A DNA stretch of 31,608 bases from NIOZ-UU13 sp049287505 (GCA_049287505.1 JBAQFY010000233.1:1-31608); one strand, 5' to 3'. Counted from the stretch's first letter, positions 16,601-23,628 are shown. Made by a program: numbers and translations. The notes: generated by a model not told the origin, from the sequence alone.

Positions 16601-16709
16601 CGTCGATTTTCTCGAGAATTGGCTGGCCCTGTTTTGCCATCGAGACAAGCGGAAAACAGAACAGAATACCAGCGACTGCTATCAATAAGCCTGCTCTTAT
16701 CTTTCTCAT
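13608..16709 (-). CDS. Exported fusion of a degenerate methyltransferase-like domain and PQQ-like beta-propellers
   Basis: The protein has 1033 residues from an ATG with AAGGG upstream; an in-frame GTG at 16751 is rejected. A signal peptide covers about 1-25. Residues about 38-137 look like a reduced Rossmann methyltransferase: GICVVLGDSG at the motif I place, a gap, LHLADNLADAVI and then EVLRVLRPQGKALLG. The SAM-binding GxGxG is broken, so catalysis is doubtful. The remainder holds two sets of PQQ-like blade repeats with recurring W and LxALDAxxGRLxW patterns (VRALDAVNGRLQW, IYAFEAQTGRLLW, VYALDAATGRIKW), with a second start at DWPTFRADNTG near 630. No redox cofactor residues can be confirmed. 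It probably acts in the periplasm as a binding or scaffold protein and heads the operon with the methyltransferase and pseudopilin. Confidence 0.85.
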   Translation of the reverse strand: MRKIRAGLLIAVAGILFCFPLVSMAKQGQPILEKIDVTRGICVVLGDSGCELALELARDSELLIYVQLQRGKDVEKARRIVDEAGFYGTRIFVEEGPFTRLHLADNLADAVIALLEVPEAEVLRVLRPQGKALLGRKVLVKPFPEGVDDWSHPYHGPDNNPQSEDTVIRAPYLTHFLSEPRYAPMPQVAVASAGRAFKAFGHVAFKTREEPLLNKLVAFNGYNGTMLWQRDLAEGVMIHRNTMIATPTTLYVGDDKSCKLIDTATGQLKDEIIPPVEKAGGTFWKWMALEDGVLYALMGQQEQRDPTMRWRREAHGWPWNPISKGFNQPDGIKDGEKAYVTHPWGFSRNVLAIDPKTKDVLWSYREDEPVDSRAMCMKNGRIYIFRFGAYLTCLNAKNGNVVWRKNPDNAPELFESLGTYLNRQDWRTNWRTTNYLQCSDKALYFAGPQIGKLLAVSTEDGNILWEDSYSNFQLVLREDGLYGISGQIDKYPSKKFDPLTGRVLAEISTNRRACTRPTGSSDAIFFRASGGSVRLDLASRRPEWISPMRPQCHDGVTIANGLLYFWPSVCDCQLTLYGITCLGPAGEFDFTQPATEAERLEKGAGNLNKVASLTESSADWPTFRADNTGSATTKATIPEKAKLLWQFKPKTKPNSTASVPTAPVTVGGLVFASGPDGIVRALDAVNGRLQWKAYTGGVVRFPPTILQGRALVGSGDGWIYAFEAQTGRLLWRFRAAPAERKIPVYGSLLSTWPVASGVLVEDGIAYIAAGIVNYDGTYVYALDAATGRIKWQNNTSGHLDRQARTGVSVQGHQLLHDGKLYLASGTSLSPAVYNISDGKCLNDPEPLANCQSQSPRGWELSLLADEVVACGKPFYAHPKYDVFDNTVFNKVFLTSNGGRYIVWVSSQNNKKVLCFDNIDRELLRKKMAEPGNRFNIDWKRIGINDKPLWSYDCKDCVALAVCGNAVVIANKSEIVALNLKDGGVMWSEAVPSAPVSWGLAVDRDGRVVVSLEDGQILCFGQKVLATGQSEVKG

Positions 16710-16817
16710 TTTTTTCCCTTTCAAGAATTGCAAATAATACTGTTCATGCACTGAATAGGTTTTCGCAACAATGAAATTTTAATATGGGGACAGACCATTG
16801 TCAAAAAATTCTTTTAG

Positions 16818-17150
16818 ACTTACCAATACTATTTTACAGATATTTATTTTTGGGGACTATCCGGAGAGGTTCTGGTTGAAATTGGTCTGGAGATTAAAAA
16901 CAAAACCAATATTGAGAATCTTTTCGCTATTTCTCTGGCCAACGATAACATCGGATATATCTGCCATCGCCAGGGTTATGAAGAGGTAGTATGTGAGCCG
17001 GGACACGGAACAAATCTTACCGGGGGTGCCGGCGAGATTCTTACAGAACATGCCCTGAACATCACTAAACGGATGAATCCCGCCCGTCGAAGACGAGTCG
17101 GGATGAACCCCGCCCCTCAAAGAGGGGTCGGGGTGAAACAAAGCAAATAA
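16818..17150 (+). pseudogene. 3' remnant of a neutral/alkaline ceramidase-like gene
   Basis: A plus-strand frame opens after a stop at 16815-16817 and runs without any ATG to TAA at 17148. It encodes GLSGEVLVEIGLEIK from about 16854, then FAISLANDNIGYICHRQGYEE and GTNLTGGAGEILTEHAL. This order, with (V/F)VEIGLEIK, LANxxIGY, a YEE block and GAGEIL, matches the C-terminal end of planctomycetal neutral/alkaline ceramidase-like proteins as I remember them. The catalytic N-terminal part is absent, so only about the last 75 residues survive, followed by about 25 codons of tandem repeat. The gap 16710-17183 holds nothing else. Confidence 0.65.
17071..17130. repeat. Two 30-bp tandem hairpin units
   Basis: Copies at 17071-17100 and 17101-17130 start GGATGAA(T/C)CCCGCCC and match at 25 of 30 positions. 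Each has a small stem, CGTC-GAA-GACG in the first and CCTC-AAA-GAGG in the second. The differences keep the pairing (G to C on one arm, C to G on the other). The second unit extends to a CCCCGCCCCTC / GAGGGGtCGGGG stem. Confidence 0.7.
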
Positions 17151-17183
17151 GAGCCTTCTCAGGTTGCGGTATAGCGTATCCGA

Positions 17184-18527
17184 CTATGCCAGTTTATCCC
17201 GATTCTCATAGATTTTCAATATGGCATCTGCTATGTCATCTATATCCTCTTTGGTTCCAAGAAGCATATTTTGAGTGAACCACACCGCCTCTTTGCAGAG
17301 CTGGTCGTTGTCGGGATAGTGAAGCTCTTGACGGTATCTATTCAATCTCTCTCTCGAATATAGTCTCTTATAACCTTCTGAATTTAGGGCTTCTTCAATT
17401 AAGCCATCTTTATATTGGGGGCCATATCCACTGCTGCAAGGAATGCCTTCCGCTCTTAGGGCCGAAAGAAATTTATCTCGCGGTAGGTTATTGAAGTGCT
17501 CCTTTTTATATCGGAACGGATACAAATGGTATGCCGCTCTGGTTACGCCTTCATATAATTTGTGAGGAAGAATACCGGGAATATCTTTGATTCTCGATGT
17601 CAGATAGCTGGCGTTCTCGCTACGCCTTACCGTATCATTCTCAAGTCGCTTCATCTGGGACATTAAGATAACTGCCTGGAATTCTTGCATTCGGCGGTTG
17701 CTTCCTCTTGTGGGGTAACCACTGGTTCTTTTTACACTTCCATACGGTCTGCCGCAGTTGTGGAAAGAGTAACATCGGTCCATAATTTCCTCATCATTTC
17801 CTACAATGGCACCGCCTTCACCGGCCGGGAGATGTTTGGAGTTCTGGAAACTAAAGCAGCCCAAGTCGCTCAACGTACCACACTTTTTGCCTCTCCATTC
17901 GGCTAACCAGGCCTGGCAGGCATCTTCTATTACCAGCAGATTATGTTTTTTGGCGATAGCATTGATTTTGTCCATATTGGCCGGCAGGCCCAGAATATGA
18001 ACCGGAAGAATCGCTTTCGTATTTTCGTTGATTCTTTCTTCTATTTTGTCCGGATTTATCTGGAATGTTTCAGGGTCGGTATCGGCAAAAACCGGCAGTA
18101 CCTTACTAAGGAGAAGCACATTATACGTGGCAATAAATGTATAAGGCGAAACAACAACCTCGTCTCCGGCATCGACACCCAGCACGTGCAGAGCTATCAG
18201 CAGAGCCGTAGTTCCGCTGGCTGTGGCCAGACAGCGTTTTGCTCCGATTAATTCCGCATACTTTTTTTCAAATTCTGAAACCTTTGTACCCTGGCCCCGA
18301 TACCAATTTCCACTGCGCAATACGGATAGAATAGATTCTTCGGCACTTCTGTCCCAGACCGGCCAACCGGGAAAAGGCTTGGTTCTGACCGGCTTACCGC
18401 CGAGGATTGCGGCTTTACCTGCTTTTTTGCTACCGTTCGCATAGGCGCCAATTCCCCCCGACATCGCAGCGATTGTACCTGTTGACGCAGCCAAAAACTC
18501 TCGTCTGTTTAATTTGTTCTTATTCAT
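17184..18527 (-). CDS. Tat-exported DegT/DnrJ/EryC1/StrS-family aminotransferase
   Basis: This 447-residue protein has a twin-arginine signal (NRREFLAAS at about 7-15, hydrophobic to about 30). The catalytic fold follows at normal length: GGKPVRTKPFPGWPVW, the PLP-phosphate region ASGTTAL (about 103-109), EDACQAW with Asp202 facing the pyridine nitrogen, and FSFQNSKHLPAGEGG with the aldimine Lys231. All key residues are present, so it should bind PLP and either transaminate or dehydrate a sugar-like substrate. Classical members work in the cytoplasm on nucleotide sugars, so export of a folded PLP enzyme is unusual. AAGGAG precedes the start. It lies between a ceramidase remnant and a sulfatase remnant. 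Confidence 0.9.
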   Translation of the reverse strand: MNKNKLNRREFLAASTGTIAAMSGGIGAYANGSKKAGKAAILGGKPVRTKPFPGWPVWDRSAEESILSVLRSGNWYRGQGTKVSEFEKKYAELIGAKRCLATASGTTALLIALHVLGVDAGDEVVVSPYTFIATYNVLLLSKVLPVFADTDPETFQINPDKIEERINENTKAILPVHILGLPANMDKINAIAKKHNLLVIEDACQAWLAEWRGKKCGTLSDLGCFSFQNSKHLPAGEGGAIVGNDEEIMDRCYSFHNCGRPYGSVKRTSGYPTRGSNRRMQEFQAVILMSQMKRLENDTVRRSENASYLTSRIKDIPGILPHKLYEGVTRAAYHLYPFRYKKEHFNNLPRDKFLSALRAEGIPCSSGYGPQYKDGLIEEALNSEGYKRLYSRERLNRYRQELHYPDNDQLCKEAVWFTQNMLLGTKEDIDDIADAILKIYENRDKLA

Positions 18528-18622
18528 TTTCCTTACTCCTTTTACTTTGTAAAAAGTTTGTTTTATGACGTTTGTTTTTTAGATTTTTCTTTTTTTGTTT
18601 CCCTTGAGCTTTAGCGTCTTGT

Positions 18623-18968
18623 TCAGCCATAAATTTTCAAAGCCGTCTGTGAATCACGGTTTTCAAATTCCTCTGAAGCCGGGTCATTGATATGTTTAAT
18701 ACACTTTAACAACCCGTCTCGCATCTTGTCAATCTCTTTTTTGTATCTGGGCTCATCGACGGTCGATGTTAGGCGTAATATCAGGTGTCTGTCCGCCGAA
18801 GCAGCCTGGCGCATCCCAGTTCATATCGTCCGCCGTTATCAATAGAATATTCGGTCGTTTGTTAGACTTATTGACCGCGAATATAGGCATCTGCCCGTAC
18901 GTAATCAACGCAGCACCCAGCCCCATCGTCTTTAAGAACTGACGACGTGTGCTATGATTAGTAATCAT
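18623..18968 (-). pseudogene. Internally deleted Tat-type sulfatase
   Basis: An N-terminal frame starting at 18968 shows a Tat signal (TRRQFLKTMG) and the sulfatase opening RPNILLITADDMNWDAPGCFGG followed by TPDITPNID, then stops at a TGA near 18764. In another frame a normal sulfatase C-terminus follows immediately: DEPRYKKEIDKMRDGLLK to LKIYG and a stop at 18623. About 400 codons are missing, including the CxPxR formylglycine motif, and the two parts are out of frame, so no active enzyme is possible. AAGGTG precedes the start. The junction sits at a 15-bp perfect palindrome (18754-18768). Confidence 0.85.
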
Positions 18969-19145
18969 TTTTCACCTTACCTTCAATGAGCCGTAAAGGG
19001 CTATTGTCGAGCATAAATTTTTAGAGTTTCGATTGACTTTCTTTCCCGTATCACCTCCACATCGCATTCTTTTCATCATCACTACATCCAGACTGAGCAT
19101 TAGCAGCGTTAAGGAGATGACTGACCTCAAGGTTAACTTTTAGCC

Positions 19146-20006
19146 TTACCACCAATGGTAAGGGGGCGAGACGCGTACAACCATCTCACTGAATCGCCGC
19201 CATTCGTTATGTCCATCAAGAAAGACAATATTAGCACCGGCCGGTCTGCCTCCATATCTCAGGTGGTTTGTGCGGTCGGGAATTTCCCATCTGGACCATG
19301 ACCCGCCGTGGACGTCGGTGAAGCTGGCAGTCTCCGGGTCAGAAGTGGTACTGAGGGTTGCATCGGTAACCAGCTCAGTTGAGGTGGCCTGTTTATGTGT
19401 AAGTGTTTTCACCCAATCTTTCTTAGGCGTTCCCTCCGGGTGATATGACCTTCCATTCACGGTATCCATCATCCAGAAATAGCCGGTAACCCGAAAATGC
19501 TGCTCCCGACCTGTCTGGGGTTCGGGGACTGACCCAAAAGGGGTTCCCACCGGAACGTTTTGGGTGAACTGCCAGAAATGCGACATGTCCGGAGTTTTTG
19601 TTGGGTCGGAAGGACAATAGAAAGTGTGCTTGTCTCCACCAGTGGCGATAATATAATCGGTGGTACTGTAAGAGATGTCCCACAGCCAGTTTCCGCTTTC
19701 ATTGAGCGGCAGACGGTTGTCGTTCTCCGAGCCGTACAAATGCAAACTAATGCCGATTTGTTTGAGGTTATTTGAGCAGGTAACCTTCTTTGCTTGTTCC
19801 CTCGCCATTTGCAGTGCAGGCATTAATATCGCCATTAATAAAGCGATGACAGCGATTACCACCAGCAGTTCTATTAAGGTAAATCCCGTTAGAAAACTCC
19901 GGTGTTGTTGCCGGATGTCTGTTTCCCCGTGTCTTTCGGGAAATCTTCCTCTCTCCCGAACAGGAATGTTAATTTCTAAGGGGGTAAATCCTCTTTGTTT
20001 TTTCAT
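19146..20006 (-). CDS. Type II pseudopilin-like protein with a doubled prepilin leader
   Basis: The protein has 286 residues from the ATG; an upstream in-frame TTG at 20057 is unlikely. It has two prepilin-type cleavage boxes: RG before FTPLEI (after Gly6, Glu11) and TG before FTLIELLVVIAVIALL (after Gly41, Glu46). About 30 arginine-rich residues separate them, encoded partly by a hairpin-forming stretch near 19920-19945. Only the second box is followed by a proper hydrophobic helix (about 42-65). The globular part has CSNNLKQIGISLHLYGSEND and ends IVFLDGHNEWRRF, the DG-box of planctomycete pseudopilin-like proteins. It would be an inner-membrane-anchored exported protein of unknown role. Confidence 0.86.
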   Translation of the reverse strand: MKKQRGFTPLEINIPVRERGRFPERHGETDIRQQHRSFLTGFTLIELLVVIAVIALLMAILMPALQMAREQAKKVTCSNNLKQIGISLHLYGSENDNRLPLNESGNWLWDISYSTTDYIIATGGDKHTFYCPSDPTKTPDMSHFWQFTQNVPVGTPFGSVPEPQTGREQHFRVTGYFWMMDTVNGRSYHPEGTPKKDWVKTLTHKQATSTELVTDATLSTTSDPETASFTDVHGGSWSRWEIPDRTNHLRYGGRPAGANIVFLDGHNEWRRFSEMVVRVSPPYHWW

Positions 20007-20063
20007 TGTGGTACTGTCTTTCCATATTGGCGGATTTGCAGAAAAAACAATTTTCAAATCACA

Positions 20064-21440
20064 TCACAATGTCCACCCCTCTCGATACGGCGGATTGATA
20101 AACTGATTCGCCTCGTCGCAGTTGGTAAATCGCATATTCTCGCCGTCCCATTGGAGCTTGCGCCCCAACATTTTTGTTGCAATAATACCCAATAGGGCCA
20201 ACTCCGTCAAAGGTCCGCCGTAATCGAAATTTGAACCCGCCTGCGTATTATTTTTGATAGCGTCGAGCCAGTCCTTGTGATGTCCCTGCACCCTGGGCAA
20301 CGTTTGGGCCGGCTGTTCGTATGCCCTCATCATTGTCTTGGGGATTATCCTTACTCCGTCGGCGCCATGCGAGCCATACATAATCTTGCCCTTGTCCCCG
20401 ATTACAATAGCCCCTGTGCCCGGCACTTTTCGTCCATCTTCTAACTCTTCCGGACGCGGAGGTTTCTCTACACCATCAAACCAGACCAGCTTAACAGGCC
20501 CCCGTTTGCCACTCGCCGGGAACTCGTAATTTACAATCGTGCCCGCAGGAAACGTATCGGCATGCTTTTTCGGGTCATATCCTTTGGCCTGGGCCTGAAC
20601 GGTAATCGGAGCTCCCAAATCCAGCGCCCAGAACACAGGGTCAACAACGTGACAGACCCAATCGCCAATCGTTCCGCAACCGAATGGCATCCAGCCTCGC
20701 CAGCTGCCGGGTAAGTACATCGGATTATACCGCCGATATTGTGCCGGCCCTAACCAAAGGTCCCAATCCAGCTCAGAAGGAATCTCGTGCCTTTCCTCAA
20801 GTCTCGGCAACTGATTTATCTTACTATAGTCCGAGCCGCAGAAGGCGTGCACCTCGCGAACATTCCCGATGGCCCCATCCCAAATCCACTCACAGAACAT
20901 GCGGATATGGTCAAATGAATGCCCCTGGTTGCCTAATTGCGTTATTACCTTGTGCTTGCGGGCAGCTTTCATAAGCTCGCGAATCTCATAGATAGAATGG
21001 GCCAGGGGCTTTTCGCAATACAAATGCTTTCCTCTCCTGATTGCTTCCATGCACGCCACAGCATGCGTATGGTCCGGCGTGGAAACCACCACCGCATCGG
21101 TCTGGTTATCCATATCATCAAGCATTTTGCGAAAATCGGTATATCGTTTTGCGTTAGGATAATTCTCGAATGCCTTGCCGACTTGTCGCATATCCACATC
21201 GCATAACGCAACAATATTTTCTCTGCTGACTCCTTCGAGGTTGTCTCCGCCCCGCCCACCGATACCGATACAAGCGATATTGAGCTTGTTACTCGGAGCG
21301 GTAAAGGCATTGCCACCCAGTACATAACGAGGAACGATGGTAAATGTCGCCGCTGCTGCTACAGTTCTGCCCATAAAACCACGGCGGGAAATCCTCGTCT
21401 CTTGTCGTTTTGTCTTCTTGGCTTGATTATTGGCATTCAT
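20064..21440 (-). CDS. Tat-exported Gfo/Idh/MocA-family oxidoreductase (copy 1)
   Basis: The protein has 458 residues with an excellent GGAGGA before the ATG. The Tat signal has SRRGFMG at about 18-24 and a hydrophobic stretch to about 40. The Rossmann NAD(P)-binding site follows as IACIGIGGRGGDN (about 55-67), then VVSTPDHTHA and the family's EKPLAHS with the catalytic-site Lys144. The C-terminal half (PSELDWDLWLGPAQYRRYNP, WRGWMPFGCGTIGDWVCHVVDP) is typical of the planctomycete/Bacteroidetes exported group. Such enzymes oxidise or epimerise sugars and often retain their cofactor tightly. It ends 57 bp before the pseudopilin start. Its exact substrate is unknown. Confidence 0.92.
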   Translation of the reverse strand: MNANNQAKKTKRQETRISRRGFMGRTVAAAATFTIVPRYVLGGNAFTAPSNKLNIACIGIGGRGGDNLEGVSRENIVALCDVDMRQVGKAFENYPNAKRYTDFRKMLDDMDNQTDAVVVSTPDHTHAVACMEAIRRGKHLYCEKPLAHSIYEIRELMKAARKHKVITQLGNQGHSFDHIRMFCEWIWDGAIGNVREVHAFCGSDYSKINQLPRLEERHEIPSELDWDLWLGPAQYRRYNPMYLPGSWRGWMPFGCGTIGDWVCHVVDPVFWALDLGAPITVQAQAKGYDPKKHADTFPAGTIVNYEFPASGKRGPVKLVWFDGVEKPPRPEELEDGRKVPGTGAIVIGDKGKIMYGSHGADGVRIIPKTMMRAYEQPAQTLPRVQGHHKDWLDAIKNNTQAGSNFDYGGPLTELALLGIIATKMLGRKLQWDGENMRFTNCDEANQFINPPYREGWTL

Positions 21441-21520
21441 AAATGTCCTCCGGGATAAACCAAGCTGGTTAACCAGAGAAGCCTGATTCAGCTACGCTAC
21501 CGAGCTTATACCCTATAATA

Positions 21521-21798
21521 TTAACTAAATAGCGGAGAAAATGCAAATCCTTCCTGTATATTTTTCAATGAAATCAACTGCTCTATGGCTGTCCATCTCG
21601 TCAGATGCAATCGCTCCGGCAGGGCATACGTTTTGGCTCTATAGTCGTTCCAGCCGATGCCGGTTGCATCCGGGTTCAGCTCAGGCGCCTGCCGTTTGAA
21701 CTACAGGCGATAATCGCTGACAAAACCTGGTGTTTCCGCCCGGCCGGACTCTTCAGAAAATCCCTGCGTGTTATTTCAGGCAGATGGCGTCGATTCAT
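21521..21798 (-). pseudogene. Remnant of a Tat-exported protein with internal deletion
   Basis: An ATG at 21798, preceded by AGGGG at a good distance, starts a frame reading MNRRHLPEITRRDFLKS, a twin-arginine signal opening, but it ends after 40 codons at 21676 without a hydrophobic core. A second frame then continues for 54 codons (PELNPDATGIGWNDYRAKTYALPERLH and on) to a stop at 21521. This is the same architecture as the deleted sulfatase: a Tat start joined out of frame to what looks like another gene part. I cannot name the original protein. Apart from this and the hisF promoter, the 21441-22019 gap shows nothing. Confidence 0.5.
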
Positions 21799-21921
21799 AT
21801 CACACCCCTAATTTGATTACAATTTCAGAACCGGAATTATAAATCCGGCCGGTGACATAAAGTAAAATTATAAAGCCGATGTATTTTTATTCAAGCTGAT
21901 ATTGCCAAAAACCTAAAGAGC

Positions 21922-21949
21922 TTGCAATAGCCTCTGATAAAGTTATAAT
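21922..21949 (+). promoter_or_regulatory. Sigma-70-type promoter of hisF
   Basis: TTGCAA (21922-21927), a 16-bp spacer and a perfect TATAAT (21944-21949) lie about 70 bp before the hisF start on the same strand. This predicts a leader of about 65 nt. Confidence 0.6.
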
Positions 21950-22019
21950 CCGGTGGTAATTTAGTGGATAAAAGTCCACAGAATCAGTTATGTGTACTGA
22001 AAAACAAGGAGAATTGAGA

Positions 22020-22781
22020 ATGGATAAACAGGTTAGTATTATGCCTTGTCTCGATATGCAGAACGGCCGGGTTGTCAAAGGTGTTCATTTTGTGGGTATT
22101 CGTGATGCAGGCGACCCCGTCGAATGCGCAATAGCCTATTGTCAGGCCGGAGCGGATGAGCTTGCCCTTCTGGATATAACGGCAACAGTTGAGAACCGGG
22201 CTACAATGCTTGATGTTGTGAAAAAAGTAGCTGAAGTTACAACGATTCCTTTTACTGTTGGCGGTGGTATTCGTGATGTTGCTTCGGCAGCAGCGGTAAT
22301 AGAGGCAGGGGCTGATAAAGTATCTGTAAGCAGTGCCGCTTTTAGAAAACCGGATGTCATACCACAGATGGTTGCCGAGTTCGGCCCGGAGAAAGTAACC
22401 GTTGCTATAGATGTGGACCAGAACGAATCATTACTGTCCGGCTACGAAGTCTATATCGACGGTGGCCGAACAGCTACCGGCGCCGATGCCATCGAATGGG
22501 CTAAGAAAGCCGACGGTTTTGGGGTTTCTGTAATATTACCAACCAGTAAAGCCGGAGATGGCGCAAAAACCGGCTATGACCTTCCTGTTATCAAAGCAAT
22601 GTCCGATGCCTGTTCAGCTTCAATCGTGGCCTCAGGAGGGGCCGGCAAACCGGAGCATTTCTATGAGGCGGTAGAAGCCGGAGCAACAATTCTTCTCGCG
22701 GCTTCTGTGTTCCATTTCCATATCATCGATATAGGAGAATTGAAAGACTATCTACGCAGTCGTGGTTTGAGCGTGAAGTAA
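22020..22781 (+). CDS. hisF: Imidazole glycerol phosphate synthase cyclase subunit HisF
   Basis: The protein has 253 residues, full HisF length; AAGGAG lies nine bases before the chosen ATG. The (beta-alpha)8 barrel shows both catalytic aspartates, in MPCLDM (Asp near position 13) and in VAIDVD (Asp near 132), plus NGRVVKG, DAGDPVE, the phosphate loops PFTVGGGIRD and IVASGGAGK, and LAASVFHF. With HisH it turns PRFAR and glutamine-derived ammonia into IGP and AICAR in the cytoplasm. The loop that reads LTSIDRDGT in Thermotoga HisF is PTSKAGDGA here, with the second Asp kept. No other his gene is nearby, so it is a lone copy with its own promoter. Confidence 0.93.
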   Translation: MDKQVSIMPCLDMQNGRVVKGVHFVGIRDAGDPVECAIAYCQAGADELALLDITATVENRATMLDVVKKVAEVTTIPFTVGGGIRDVASAAAVIEAGADKVSVSSAAFRKPDVIPQMVAEFGPEKVTVAIDVDQNESLLSGYEVYIDGGRTATGADAIEWAKKADGFGVSVILPTSKAGDGAKTGYDLPVIKAMSDACSASIVASGGAGKPEHFYEAVEAGATILLAASVFHFHIIDIGELKDYLRSRGLSVK

Positions 22782-23216
22782 TGCCTAAATCCACAAGCAA
22801 ATAACTGACTGTCTTTCATTGCGCCATTCCCACTATTGCCCAATCTGAGCCTGGCAGCAAAAGTTTGGGTTATGTGCTGAGCTTTGCGTTACGTCTGTCA
22901 GTCGAAGACCCCTTCCAACAGGGGCAAGCGTATATATCCATATTAATGGATTACAGAGCGGCATCCTCCTATACGTCGCAGAGTAGTACATACTTGTTTG
23001 TGGGTGTACCTTCCTTGTACTTTTCATTAGTAATTTCGAATTAAGCTATCTTTTAGTGTTCTCGGAAATTCTAAAGATTGACTTGACGGCCTTTTCTTGA
23101 CTGAGAAAACAAAAATATTCATTTTTTTTAATTTCCTCAAAAAATTTTTAAGTACGAATATTTCTCATTATCGGGGTTAAGCCGGGCAAATCATCAGATA
23201 TGGGAGAAAAGATTAA

Positions 23217-23405
23217 ACGCCTCAAGTCGGAGTCTGGGAAAGTGGAAACGAAGTAGGAAATCTTCAGTTTATTGGCATCCTTGCCTGTGTTAAACCGTGT
23301 TACATTGTTGAGACTCGGGGACATTCAGAAAAGTTCAAGATTAAGAATCGAATCTGCCGATGGATTGTAGTAGAAGAAATTAAAAAAGGTGGCTCTGGAA
23401 AATGA
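23217..23405 (+). pseudogene. Possible start-less coding fragment in a long intergenic gap
   Basis: A frame of 62 codons opens after a TAA at 23214 and ends at TGA 23403 without an ATG. It reads VWESGNEVGNLQFIGILACV, then YIVETRGHSEKFKIKNRICR, and ends IKKGGSGK. The mix of residues looks protein-like, but I recognise no family. The rest of the 22782-23854 gap is AT-rich without a gene, apart from the hairpin at 23532-23628 and a promoter-like pair near 23780. Confidence 0.25.
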
Positions 23406-23531
23406 CCAATCAGGCCATATTAGTTTGAACTGATATTGTCCATTTTAGAGTTACGCACACAAGTCAGATGATAATGCAGGCATTGTCAGGGACGGCTAAT
23501 AAAGAAAAGGAAAGAGCCACAATTTACTATC

Positions 23532-23628
23532 GCCCCCTGCGAAGCAGAAGGCGAGTATCTCAAAAATAACAAACGAAAATTGGAATTAAAGGGATACACT
23601 CGTTCACGTCTTCGCGGGGGCTTTTTTT
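23532..23628 (+). terminator. Long two-tier hairpin followed by a U-tract; terminator or small structured RNA
   Basis: GCCCCCTGCGAAG (23532-23544) pairs with CTTCGCGGGGGC (23610-23621) with a single bulge. Inside it, GCGAGTATCTC pairs imperfectly with GGGATACACTCGT, leaving an A-rich loop of about 30 nt. Seven T residues follow directly at 23622-23628. The U-tract makes it an intrinsic terminator in the plus direction. The stem-stem-loop of about 90 nt is larger than a simple terminator and could be the 3' domain of a small RNA. Confidence 0.55.

Noticed and set aside
16710..16751. Upstream GTG start for the propeller fusion
   Set aside because: The ATG at 16709 has a proper ribosome site and is directly followed by a normal signal peptide.
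16857..17141. Minus-strand frame of 94 codons (MFHPDPSLRGG...)
   Set aside because: It is the reverse strand of the ceramidase-like remnant and the tandem hairpins; its first residues are translated repeat.
19051..19137. Short coding-like stretch (VNLEVSHLLNAANAQSG...) after the pseudopilin gene
   Set aside because: It is only about 28 codons without a start or recognisable family, so too short to support.
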